Positions 11,253 to 20,755 of a stretch of 64,000 bases of DNA are shown one piece after another; position 1 is the first letter of the stretch, and each line of letters begins with the position of its first letter. The notes below the pieces were generated by a model, which had not been told where the DNA came from, searched no databases, and was given only the letters and a program-made list of their open reading frames with translations. Source of the stretch: Rhodosorus marinus (Eukaryota; Rhodophyta; Stylonematophyceae; Stylonematales; Stylonemataceae); assembly GCA_029953675.1 (NCBI GenBank), contig JAMWBK010000009.1:682001-746000 (forward strand). Direction: 5' to 3'. Made by a program: the position numbers and the translations under genes.

Positions 11253-12341
11253 ATGGTTGGTAGTATTGCTGCTCGTCGGGCGAAGACGAAACGCGGGCGT
11301 CGGGAGATCTTGAAACATGAGCCCAAGATGGTGGAGAATCCGAAAGTATTGGCGTGTCTGAGGGGTCACGCGACGTCGTCTGTTGTTAACGGAGTTTTGA
11401 AGGAGTTTTACAGCTTGCGACGTCCCCTGGCGAAGAGTTTTACCCGGAAGAACTCCATCCGTCCGTTTGAGGCGGCTGGGGAAGCACCACTGGAAGCTTT
11501 ACTGGCGAAGAATGATTGCAGTCTGTTTATGCTCGGAAATCACACGAAGAAAAGACCTCATAACCTTATTCTTGGGCGTCTTTTTGATGGGCATTTGCTG
11601 GACATGGTCGAGTTTGGAATAGAGGACTTTGTTAGCCTCGAGGCCTACACTGTACGCTTTACGACTCGGCTAACTCATCACGGAAGCCCTGTCCAGAAGA
11701 CTCGATTCTGACTGACTCACTGCGTTTCACTCGATAGGGACGAAAGAGAAGCCTCGGCATCAAGCCGTGCGTGGTCTTCAAAGGGGATTTTTCTTCGGAT
11801 CCGAATCTGGAGAAGGTCAAAAATCTCCTCCTAGGTGAGAACCCACTCACAACACTACGAAGCCGGGCTTTATTGAGATCACGTAAGCTGACATTTGAAC
11901 ACCCTCCCTTCAGATGTCTTTCGGGGCCCAAATGCGAGTGAGGTTGACTTGGCTGGACTCGAGGCAATGGTTACTGTTGAGGTAAAAGATGGTCCCAGAA
12001 TTGTCATAAGACATCACAGAATCCTCTTGAAGAAGAGCGGTGGAAGGCTTCCTAGGGTGGAACTAGAGGACACCGGACCTACCATGGAGCTCTCCATCAG
12101 GCGCAGCCAATTCGCTGCGCCGGAGCTGATGAAGATGGCACTTCGACAGCCGAAGGGTCTCAAGTCCAAGAAAGTCAAGAATATTTCCTACGAGGAGGGC
12201 CTGGGTGACACGGTCGGCAAGGTCCACGTGCAGAAGCAAGATATGAAGGACCTCGCATTGAGAAAGATGAAAGGATTAAGAAAAGGAGCGCTCAAGGCAG
12301 CGGAGCAGGGAGAAAACGAGAATGACAACGCCGAGAATTAA
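11253..12341 (+). CDS. RPF2: Ribosome production factor 2 (Brix domain)
   Basis: Exons 11253-11651, 11738-11834 and 11914-12341 give 307 aa, the usual RPF2 length. The N-terminus has the family signature (KTKRGRREILKHEPKMVENP, TSSVVNGVLKEFYSLRRP, SFTRKNSIRPFE), then KKRPHNLILGRLFDGHLLDM, and the last exon carries DVFRGPNASEVDLAGLE and LLKKSGGRLPRVELEDTGP. RPF2 with RRS1 recruits the 5S RNP (5S rRNA, uL5, uL18) to nucleolar pre-60S particles. ATG 11253 is chosen because it precedes the conserved basic start. The C-terminus is Lys-rich. It converges with RPN6, the stops being 207 bp apart. Confidence 0.96.
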
Positions 12342-12548
12342 TCTCATATAACACTAATTTCCCGTTGAGAAAGGTTAGGGCCTCGCCCATTCGGCTGTCA
12401 ACAAGAAGGAAATCGAAACCTTTGCGCCATACTTGTGTGGCCTGCACAGACTGCGAATGCCGGGTCTGGTCGCGGGGCCGGTTAGCGCGCAGTCTAGTTC
12501 CGGGATTAATTTTTGTTTTATTTATAGGGATCCTTAATGCTTCTTTTC
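12342..12548. other. Convergent 3' ends of RPF2 and RPN6
   Basis: A 207-bp tail-to-tail spacer which must contain both polyadenylation regions; no further feature seen. Confidence 0.5.
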
Positions 12549-14671
12549 TTATCTGAGCGCAGCTGCTTTTTCGAAGAGAGCATCGACAACGCTGTCCATG
12601 TGAGATATGGTCTCCAAGCTGCGGTCGTACCTAGTCGAGCGAATGCGGTCAAATTGTAAACACATGTCAGAAGAGTATGGTCGCGATTTTCTGTCCCACA
12701 TTAGCTTTCTGCGGGAGTGACAGCACAAGGCTCATCACTGTGAAGTAATTTTTTTGAACGGCAGGGACTTGACTCACGTCTTTCCAATGTCGCTTTCAGG
12801 GAAAACGATTAGGCAGCCGGCGCTCTGGTCCAGAGTTCCATTCAGCTTCTTATCCAGAACGAGCTGGGAGAGCTTTGACTCAACGACAGATTCCTCGAGG
12901 TTGATTCTCTCCGCGATGTGGGAGACCTCCTGCGTCGATTCAGAACGGTGGAAAATTTCAGTGAAGGGTGGGGTGAATGCCATGCTATCATATGCGAGAG
13001 TGCGTACCACTTTGGAAAACGGTTCAATGAGACGCAGAAGGTTCTGTTCCAGAAGCGTATCATAAAGAGCTGAGAGGTGAGAGTGCACGATGAGGTCCTC
13101 CGAGAGCTCCTTCTCGTAAACGCTGAGTGCTTTCTCGAATTCCAACAAGCTCCTTGATGTATGGGCAGCTGCGACTGCTTTCATGGCATCGAGCTGACCA
13201 TGAAAAAAGTCCGAACAGAGAGAAAGAGAAGTCAGACATTTTTTTTGCTTCGCGATGAATTTGAGATAAAATATATCCCTCAGTTCATTGTCCGGGGCGT
13301 ACCTCTTTTCCGCTGTACTTGAGCGCAATCTGCCCCGAGAGTAGGCTCGTCACGTCCTGTGAGTCTTGTGTCATGATCTTACATAGAAGCATGTATTTCA
13401 AGTTCCGGACAGCTCGCGGATCATCCAGGGAGGTGAATCCTTGGAAGGCTTCAAAAAAGTAGGAATATGCCGTCTTATAGTCCTTCTCCTCTGCCGCAAC
13501 GATCCCGGCCTAGCGAGGGAAAAAATAGAGCGATCTGTGAACAACGGCGATCCGATCCTAGACTTCTCGAGTAGACAGCCGCAAGATCAAGTCGCGGTCC
13601 ATAGCCTTCAGCTCCTAGTGTCCTTACCTGCATGTCGATCTCGCCTTGCAAAGCTGGGGGAACATAGATTGCGTTTGCAGTTGTCCTCGCCGAAGTTAAA
13701 GCAGCTCGGGCCTTCGGCAAGTTGCGAAGCGCGTGGTACACTCGAGACTCGATCAGCTGAATCTCGAGAAGATGTGCCTTATCATCCAATTTCTTCACCT
13801 CCCGCAAAAGCTGGTTAATGATTGTCATGCAATCTGTATACCGCTTGCTGCCCAGGTAGAGCGCAGCCAGTCGGCCTGAGAAAAGGGGCGAGCGAAGAGG
13901 ATCGACATAGTTAGAAATTTAAATGTCGATTAATCGATATCGTTCTGATGATCGCTCTGAAGCCCGCCGGCTCCCGAAGATCCTTCGCTTCCAGAAAAAA
14001 GCTTACTTTCAATTCGCTGCCTCAGGAACGTGCGCTTCTCTTGGCGACACCACTCAATGGTTTCCTTGCAAAGGGATACTTGGAGGTCCTCAGTTCCGGA
14101 TATTTCCGCGACTGAATCAATCAAGTTGCGAACAAGTTTCGCCTGTTCATGGATGGAGGAAAGCGAGCGTTGGTTGAGAAGCTTGGTCATAAGGAAAACA
14201 CGAACCACCGGAGACGCGATTGTGGCTCACCGTCTTCGCTTTCGGGATCCTTTCAAAAACTGGTCGCAAAGATCTACTTAATTCCTCCAGCTTTTGTGCC
14301 TTCCTTAGCTTAACCAAAACCTTCATTAAACCTGAAGATTCGCATTCAGCACCGTGAGCTCATCCTTAGCCAAATCCACAAGCATACGTGTTCGGGCGTT
14401 CGATGCCCGGGTTGGGGAGGGAATGCGCGATCCGATCGTAGATCTCACAATTCCAATCCTCCCATCGGCCACGCCCACAACTCCATTCAAAACGCTTGCG
14501 CTTACCATTGATAGCCTGTTCCTCCAACTTCGTCGTCTCATCCGTCGGACTCTCGTTGGTAACAGCCAATACACGATCATAAAATTCCTCAGCCTCTTCA
14601 GGCTTGGTCTCCGCAAGAGCATTAGCCTGCTCCAAGAGATTCTCCTTCTCTACCAAAACACTCTCTCCCAT
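12549..14671 (-). CDS. RPN6: 26S proteasome lid subunit RPN6 (PSMD11)
   Basis: Eight exons join in phase: 14671-14506, 14331-14231, 14142-14007, 13875-13628, 13509-13303, 13193-13008, 12929-12778 and 12630-12549, giving 425 aa (human PSMD11 is 422). Solenoid blocks include [49 protein letters not shown] and [10 protein letters not shown]; the C-terminal PCI/winged-helix part has [36 protein letters not shown] and [18 protein letters not shown]6 clamps the lid to the base and 20S core of the proteasome. Two of the seven introns begin GTACGC rather than GTAAGT. The plus strand beyond 14672 is C/A-rich, the usual upstream signature here. Confidence 0.97.
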
Positions 14672-15087
14672 CTTTACTCAAATCCCAAAACCAACACCCC
14701 TCCCCCCCCCCGTCGCCAAAAAAAAACCACACCAGTACCCGATCGATCGATCCCCTGTCCACCCAAATCCAAAACAATTCAAACGCTCAAAAACCCAAAT
14801 AGCGAATCCAATCACCCAAATCTAAACATACATCCACAACATCCACACTCTAGAAACTTCCTCTTTGTCCTCACCAACCTCGCTTCTCCACTACCAGCCT
14901 GACCTTCCCCTCATCAATACGAAAATCGTGCGTGCAAATACTCTTTTCCTTCAACTCCATCCCCACCACTTCCGAAAACCATTTGCTTCTTCCATCAATT
15001 TATCGACCCTGAAGCACTACTCTCCCAAACCAAATTGTTTTATTATTATTTCGATTTGACGACCCTGAAGCAGTTGGTATGGGAACT
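14672..15087. promoter_or_regulatory. RPN6 5' flank and start of a split minisatellite
   Basis: Strongly C/A-rich on the plus strand (sense G/T-rich), with oligo-C and oligo-A runs near 14695-14740. From about 14990 a short repeat related to ATCGACCCTGAAGCA appears twice, at about 15001 and 15058. Related units occur at 17265-17400, on the far side of the inserted transposons. Confidence 0.5.
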
Positions 15088-15334
15088 ATGTAATCCGAAA
15101 AACCCTTTCGTGGCACATACATACATCGGGGACTCGTATGCCACCCTTCTGAGTTCGCCTTGTTGCTCGGCGACGACCTTGGGTCGCCTGCGCGGTTTGG
15201 TAGGGAGTCTCAGCTCCCGCTTCTTCACGGTCATACCTGCGTATCCGCGGTTGGCGCTTACCGATCTCGAACTTCGTGTAAGCTTACGACTGTACATGGG
15301 GTTGCCGCAACCCCCGTGGCCTGTTGATGAGGAT
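15088..15334 (+). mobile_element. LINE fragment, plus orientation
   Basis: Matches the long copies from the AAACCCTTTCGTGG block through LALTDLELRVSLRLYMGLPQ, then breaks off where an opposite-strand copy begins with its 3' end at 15338. It is part of the nested structure upstream of RPN6. Confidence 0.75.
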
Positions 15335-15337
15335 CCG

Positions 15338-16672
15338 TTTGTTCAGAGGCTAACTACCCTGAGAAGCGAGAGACAAGACGCTGATGACGCGCGTCCACAA
15401 ACAAAGCAGAATTGGAGCGCCACAGGGTCAAAGAAAGCTCCGTGAGCAGACTATCTAAACGCCCTGGGTCGTTGCGAAACAGAGCTCGCAGCCAGCGAGA
15501 ACCTACACTATCTATCAAGTCAAAGCACTCAATGATGAGGGGGACGAACCGGTACGTCACCGCCGAATCGCGAAAGGTAGGGTTCGACATCGCTGCCGCG
15601 TACTGCGAATCTTTTTCTTTTTTTTTCACTTGCCGCATGGACTGAGCTGCGGCTCCTCGACGCCGAGCCGACGCAGGCAGGTACCTGGTCGCCTGAGGAC
15701 AAGGGATGGAGAGGTCAATGTACTCACTGCGACGCGCATTGAGGTCAGTCACAACGAGATCCGCCACCCGCTGTACCGCTGGGGCGTCACTCTCATCAGC
15801 AATTTCCGATGCCACCGCCAGAAGGACCTCATACTCCACTTCTCGGTCCGTACCGAGGGATTGAGAACGAAGGTGGCGGAAAAGGAAGCGTGTGAGCCGC
15901 GTATGGCGTCTGGTCCGGGCCCCTTGAACCTCCGCACAAGACGCCAACAAGAGCGCACCATTATCACCCCACGGCACATTGGCCGCGCACAATCCACATC
16001 TAGAATCCCGCTCAAAATTCTAGTGCGCATTGTACGGGGCCAATGCGCTGGGGTGATTATGGTGCGCTCTTGTTGGCAACTTGTGCGGAGGTTCAAGGGG
16101 CCCGGACCAGACGCCATACGCGGCTCACACGCTTGCTTTTCCGCTACCTTCGTTTTCAATCGCTCGGTACGGACCGAGAAGTGGAATGTGAGGTCCCTCT
16201 GCCGGTGGGATCGGAAATTGCTGATGAGAGTGACGCCCCAGCGTTCCAGCGGGTGGCGGATCTCGTCGTGTCTGACCTAAATGCGCGTCCAGTGAGTACA
16301 TTGACCTCTCCATCCCATGTCCTCAGGCGACCAGGTACATGACTGCGTCCGCTCGGCCACGAGGAGCCGCAGCTCGGCCCATGCGGCATGTGAAAGAATC
16401 GCAGTATGCGGCAGCGATGTCGAACCCTACCTTTCGCGATTTGGCGGTGACAGACCGGTTTGTACCCCGCATTATTGAATATTTTGGCTTGATAGATAGT
16501 CTAGGTTCTCGCTGATGCGAGGTATGTTTCGCAACGACCCAGGGCGTCTAGACAGTCTGCTCACGGAGCTTTCTTTGACCCTGTGGCGCTCAAATGCTGC
16601 TTTGTTTGAAGACGCGCGTCATCAGCGTCTTGTCTCTCGCTTCTCAGGGTAGTTAGCCTCTGAATAAACGGA
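15338..16672. mobile_element. Two inverted LINE 3' copies forming a palindrome
   Basis: The left arm (15338-16013, minus) and right arm (16016-16672, plus) both encode the LINE C-terminal region: the knuckle, DREVEYEV or a close variant, the RVADLVV segment, SQYAAAMSNPTFRD and DARHQRLVSRFSG. They are joined almost directly at about 16014 by a few AT-rich bases, with 3' ends pointing outward. Each arm is about 0.65 kb. The right arm ends with GAATAAACGGATC. A transcript through both would fold into a long hairpin. Confidence 0.8.
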
Positions 16673-16729
16673 TCTGTATAGGCAGATATGCGTTTGAGAA
16701 GACGTTAAGAGACTACGGCGAAAATTGCG

Positions 16730-16936
16730 ATGCCAGAGGACGAAGAGCAAGAGACTGATAAGGACCGGCCTGCTACGGTACGCAACAGCCGTAGGAGAAA
16801 GCATGTTGATGGGCTAGCAGCATCGAGGCAAGGAGGCTGCACTTATTTCGTGACTTTTACCAATGAATGGACCAGATGTGTACGGGTGTATCCCATGGCT
16901 GGCAAGGATGAAGTCGCAGAGAATTTTACCGAGTAA
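16730..16936 (+). pseudogene. copia integrase fragment
   Basis: A short frame contains GGCTYFVTFTNEWTRCVRVY followed by KDEVAENF, the start of the retroviral-type integrase core of Ty1/copia elements (usual pattern G-x-x-Y-F-v-t-F-i-D-D-x-S-R). The conserved Asp pair is replaced by N-E, and no adjacent gag or RT is seen. It is an isolated dead fragment in the same TE-rich gap as the LINE palindrome. Confidence 0.65.
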
Positions 16937-17526
16937 AGGAGTTGGTTTGAAAGGCAATCCGGACGGCTAATCAACAACTCCACAGCTCTTTAAACTACAT
17001 GCCGGGAATGGCGTAGTCTTTAACATTCTATGGCCATCCTGTTCTTCTACTACTGCTACAGCTTCTCCTTGGGAATTGTAGATTATCCCATGATCCGTTT
17101 TAAGGTTGACAGCAAAAGCTTTTCTCGCTGGTAAATTTCTCGGTCCTTTGCAGTTGCCCAGGCCAAGACTGTTCTGACCGTCTGTCTCTGATTCGACCCC
17201 CCCGCTCGCCCACTTTAAACGACCAACTACTCATTGGGGGGGGGGTTTGAGCCGTTTTCTTCCATCAAGCTATCAACCGTGAAGCACCACTCGAACCGAA
17301 ACTAATTTCTTCTACAATCTACAGAGACCCTGAAAGCCACTTTCGCAACTACTTTCTCTCTTAATCTACCCACCCTGAGGGGCCACTTTCGCTTGACAAA
17401 AAGTTCGGTTTTGTAGCTCACGAGATATTGTGCTAGCTCCCGGAGAAACCTTCCCATCAATGGAGAGTTGGTAAAAATCGGCTGAGGGTCTGATCGAACA
17501 GTTCCGTTAGTACATACTATACTTCT
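16937..17526. other. MATE 3' flank with minisatellite units
   Basis: No gene seen. Units resembling CCCTGAAGCAC recur at about 17270, 17325 and 17368 and match those at about 15010 and 15060, suggesting that the LINE/copia material inserted within a minisatellite. A G run lies at about 17237-17246. Confidence 0.45.
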
Positions 17527-19424
17527 TTACACGGATTCCTTGGACACCCCATCTCCAGCAAATTCTTCGCCTCTACTTGCAAGCTCCTGCGTCACTTTTG
17601 GAATGGGCATGTATCGCGACTTGTAGATCACGCTCAAGATGAGAAATCGTAGCGCCATCATCAAGTTCACCGCGACCCAAATGTATCCTAGGCCTAAGCT
17701 CAAATGCCGCTGCAAGAAAATAAGGAAGAGTGCGGATATTCCGCCGCTGAAAACGATTGTGGAGCTCAGCGTTCCAAACCGTCTCGCAGAGCTGTAGACC
17801 CCCTCCAAAACGAAGACCATGGCGTTTAGGGGGATAAAAACTGCCATGATGGGTAAACATGAGGTTATGGAGTCAAGCGTAGTCCGGCTAGACGCAAACG
17901 CTTGAGCAAGTGGATAACCCGCCAGTATCAGAATCGACCCGTTCACACACCCAGCGATGAAAGCGATCTGCAGTAGCCTCGAAGCAGCCCTCCTCGCGTG
18001 CGCGTAGTCCTTTTTCCCAAGCGCCACTGGCACAATAGACTGCCCCGCGACGGAAATCGCGTCTAGGACACCACCGAGTAAACTCCAGATCTGTCGCTGG
18101 ACCTGCAAAGCATAGATTACTACAGTTAGCAACTGTTCCGACTTGCGGTGAACACCCTGAAGCGAGGAGATCTCTTGCTCAAAAAGGATTGAGGACGTAC
18201 TTCAAAGGCCGCTAGGCAAAGGCTTCCGCGCATGGATGCAGCCACATTCGCCAGATTTAGCACGCTGATTATTGACAGACTCCGGAATGTTAGCGCGAAG
18301 CCATCCCTTGCCAGGTGTGCAAGTCGCGACTTCGCAGGAAATTCGAGTAGATGGGCTGGATCAAGCCAGCCGCGCCTGATGAGTATCGAAAGCGACACTA
18401 TTGCGTGCAGTAGTTGAGTCGCAGCTTGCGCAATCGCTGCACCAGCGACGCCGAGTCCGAGGTAGAACATGAAGAATGGATGGAGAGCCAGGTTGACCAC
18501 GTCGACGAAAATCGAGGTACCGAGCGGTGTCGCCGTATCCTGGAATGCTCGAAACGCCGCGACGGCCACATTCGACACGAGAAATACGGGAGCAGAAATG
18601 ATCCGGTACCTCAAGTAGATCGACGTTTGTTCGAGCAGCAAGCTGGAGGCTCCCAGCTTGCTCGAAATGGGCACGGTGAACACCCCCAGGACGATCATGA
18701 TCACTATCCCAGCTCCAAAAGCTACAAGCAGAGTGCTTGCGAGAATCCGCGAGGCCTCCTCTGGGTTCTCGCTGGATTCTGCTGCAATCCTCGGAAGCGT
18801 CGCTATCCCGAGAAAGTTCATGGGCATGGTGAACAAGTTGAAAACGCCTGTTGCGGCGAAGACGATGAGAACGGAAAATCCCAAGAACAGTTGGTCAGAG
18901 GCTGTGCGCAAGGAGGAAAAGTCTGCCCGCACTCAAGACGGTACCTTTCCCGATAGCTACCGATCCGATCGCGTGATGACCCAATCTCGCGATAAACGCG
19001 GTATTCACCAGTGACACGGAAGGTTCTAGAGCAAAAGAGCCAACCGCGGGTAGCGCCAATCGAGCCGCTTCCTTATCAAGCTCCTGTACCCTAAATACAT
19101 TTCGAACCTGGGAAAGCGAATCGTACTGGGGGGTTAGGTCTCATCGAGTTGGAGATACAGGGCAGACTACCTGCTAGAACTGCATCAAGCCTGACTTACC
19201 GAATTCAAAAATGCTGATGGTTTCCTTGCCTCTACGAGTTCCGAGTTCTCGTGCTCGACTGCACTCGACGGAATCGCTGGACCAGGACGAAATCCATCTC
19301 TCCTCCGCCCAGTCCGGCGCTGTCTACATGCACTCGTGTTTCTCCCATTTCCAGGGGAACTTCCCAACAACCCAGGTACGAAACTCGCACATCTGACATC
19401 ACGATTGTACCCCTCTTCACTCAT
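17527..19424 (-). CDS. MATE-family multidrug/organic-anion transporter, probably plastid-targeted
   Basis: Exons 19424-19200, 19107-18945, 18901-18201 and 18102-17527 join in phase (554 aa). Residues 1-75 form a basic, Ser/Gly/Arg-rich leader with SFVPGLLGSS, resembling a transit peptide. The membrane domain starts ELDKEAARLALPAVGSFALE and SLVNTAFIARLGHHAIGSVA, the DinF-type MATE signature shared with plastid EDS5/DTX44-45 proteins; IWSLLGGVLDAISVAGQSIV and VALGKKDYAHARRAA mark the second half. About 12 hydrophobic helices are expected. MATE proteins export organic compounds using H+ or Na+ gradients. The 43-bp intron 18902-18944 is unusually short. The substrate and the N-terminal exon are inferences. 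Confidence 0.88.
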
Positions 19425-19798
19425 TACATCAACAACATCAGATTCTCTGCAGAATCGAAGCGCTCAAAACCAAAAAAAAAAAAAAAAAAGCAACAAAATG
19501 ATGATAAAACTAACGCGTGCATTAGAGTTCTTCTTCACCAAAACAAAAAAAAGAGAACAAACCAGCCTGCGGCATGGCCTTCAGAAACACGCCAAACAGA
19601 CAGAAAAGAAGAGCAAAGGGAACAAACTTGCTCTTTGTGTATCGTAGCTGATCTCATTCATCCACATACATTGGCGGAGTTCAAATTAAAAATCAGTTGT
19701 TGTAATCATCAAAAAGTTTTTAAGACAGCGATCAGCTAGACAACTAAAACCAAGTTAATAAAATACTTAAGAGTATAACTCAACAACAACTTAAACGC
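19425..19798. promoter_or_regulatory. MATE 5' flank
   Basis: C/A-rich on the plus strand with an 18-base A run near 19472; no gene seen. It is the likely promoter of the minus-strand MATE gene. Confidence 0.45.
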
Positions 19799-20755
19799 TT
19801 AAACTCGGTTAGCCAGGTCATCATCGTTCAAACAGGCGACAAGCCTTTCAGCAGTGACGTTGTCCAGTTTTTTAAGGGCGCGAGCGTGCGACCCGTTTTG
19901 AACAGGTCTTCACAAAACAATGTGCCGGATTTCTTGAGCGTGTCATCCATCACTGGAGTTTCGATTCCTCCACTGTTGATCAACTCGCGCATAATCATCA
20001 GGAGATGCTTGGCACCCTCGGCCAGTTAGCGGTGCTGCACGTCGATCGGAGCCAAAACAGCAGTATAATCGGGATGGGATAGAACAAAGCTATTATAGTC
20101 GGTCGAGCCGGCTGGGTACCACTGATTACCAAACTCCAGGTGCGGCGCAGATGTCAATCCAAGCGCCTTTGCACCGGCAACGCGCACGCGGTCCAAAGCA
20201 AGGATGCGCGTCATGGCCCCTCCCCCCCCCCGTCGACTGCCCAATCACCGTAGAGCTTTTCACGTGGACGATGACCGGTAGCTGCAAAGCACGATCAAAG
20301 TTGTCAACGTCACGGCTGGATGCAACGTCGCCTTGGTAAAAAGATATCAAAATGGACGCAAGGTTGGGGTACCAGACTAATTCTGATTCGATCTGTTCGT
20401 CCATCTTCGCCATCAACTCAAGCCTGGCGGGCGGATAAGCGGCAAGCTGAATACAGTGCTGGAGACAAAAAATCTTGATGTCCGCTCCATCTCCCCGACG
20501 CGAGACCTAAGGGGGGAGGAGGGAGAGGTTGACGCTTCGATAATCGTCTTGGGAAAGCGATCAGCATCTTTGAAGGTGTCTTTGGCCAAGACCATGAAGC
20601 CGCCGCCGGGTAAGAGAACTACCGTCTTTCCACTCAAATCGTGCTCCGCCATACCTTGAGCAAATCACTGTGCGCACTCGCCCGAACGGCGATTGTGATG
20701 ATGTCCTCTTTAAGCGCTTGTTCGAGGGAACTGGTTTCCACGTCGTTCTGACAGC
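19799..20755 (-). pseudogene. Opine (octopine/nopaline) dehydrogenase-like pseudogene
   Basis: Pieces in order but in changing frames match the NAD(P)-dependent octopine/nopaline dehydrogenase family: SSLEQALKEDIITIAVRA (end of the Rossmann domain), LSGKTVVLLPGGG, IIEASTSPSSP, then after a frame change CIQLAAYPPARLEL, and in the helical domain VLAPIDVQHR, a stop, LLMIMRELINSGGIETPV and FKTGRTLA; a last frame change leads to KKLDNVTAERLVACL and a stop at 19801-19799. The family expectation is aPxxxxHR followed by an EDVP-like segment and later a Gly-Arg-Thr motif. At least three frameshifts and one in-frame stop are visible and the N-terminal nucleotide-binding region is missing or unrecognisable. 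Opine dehydrogenases are patchy in eukaryotes, so a transferred origin is possible. Confidence 0.75.
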
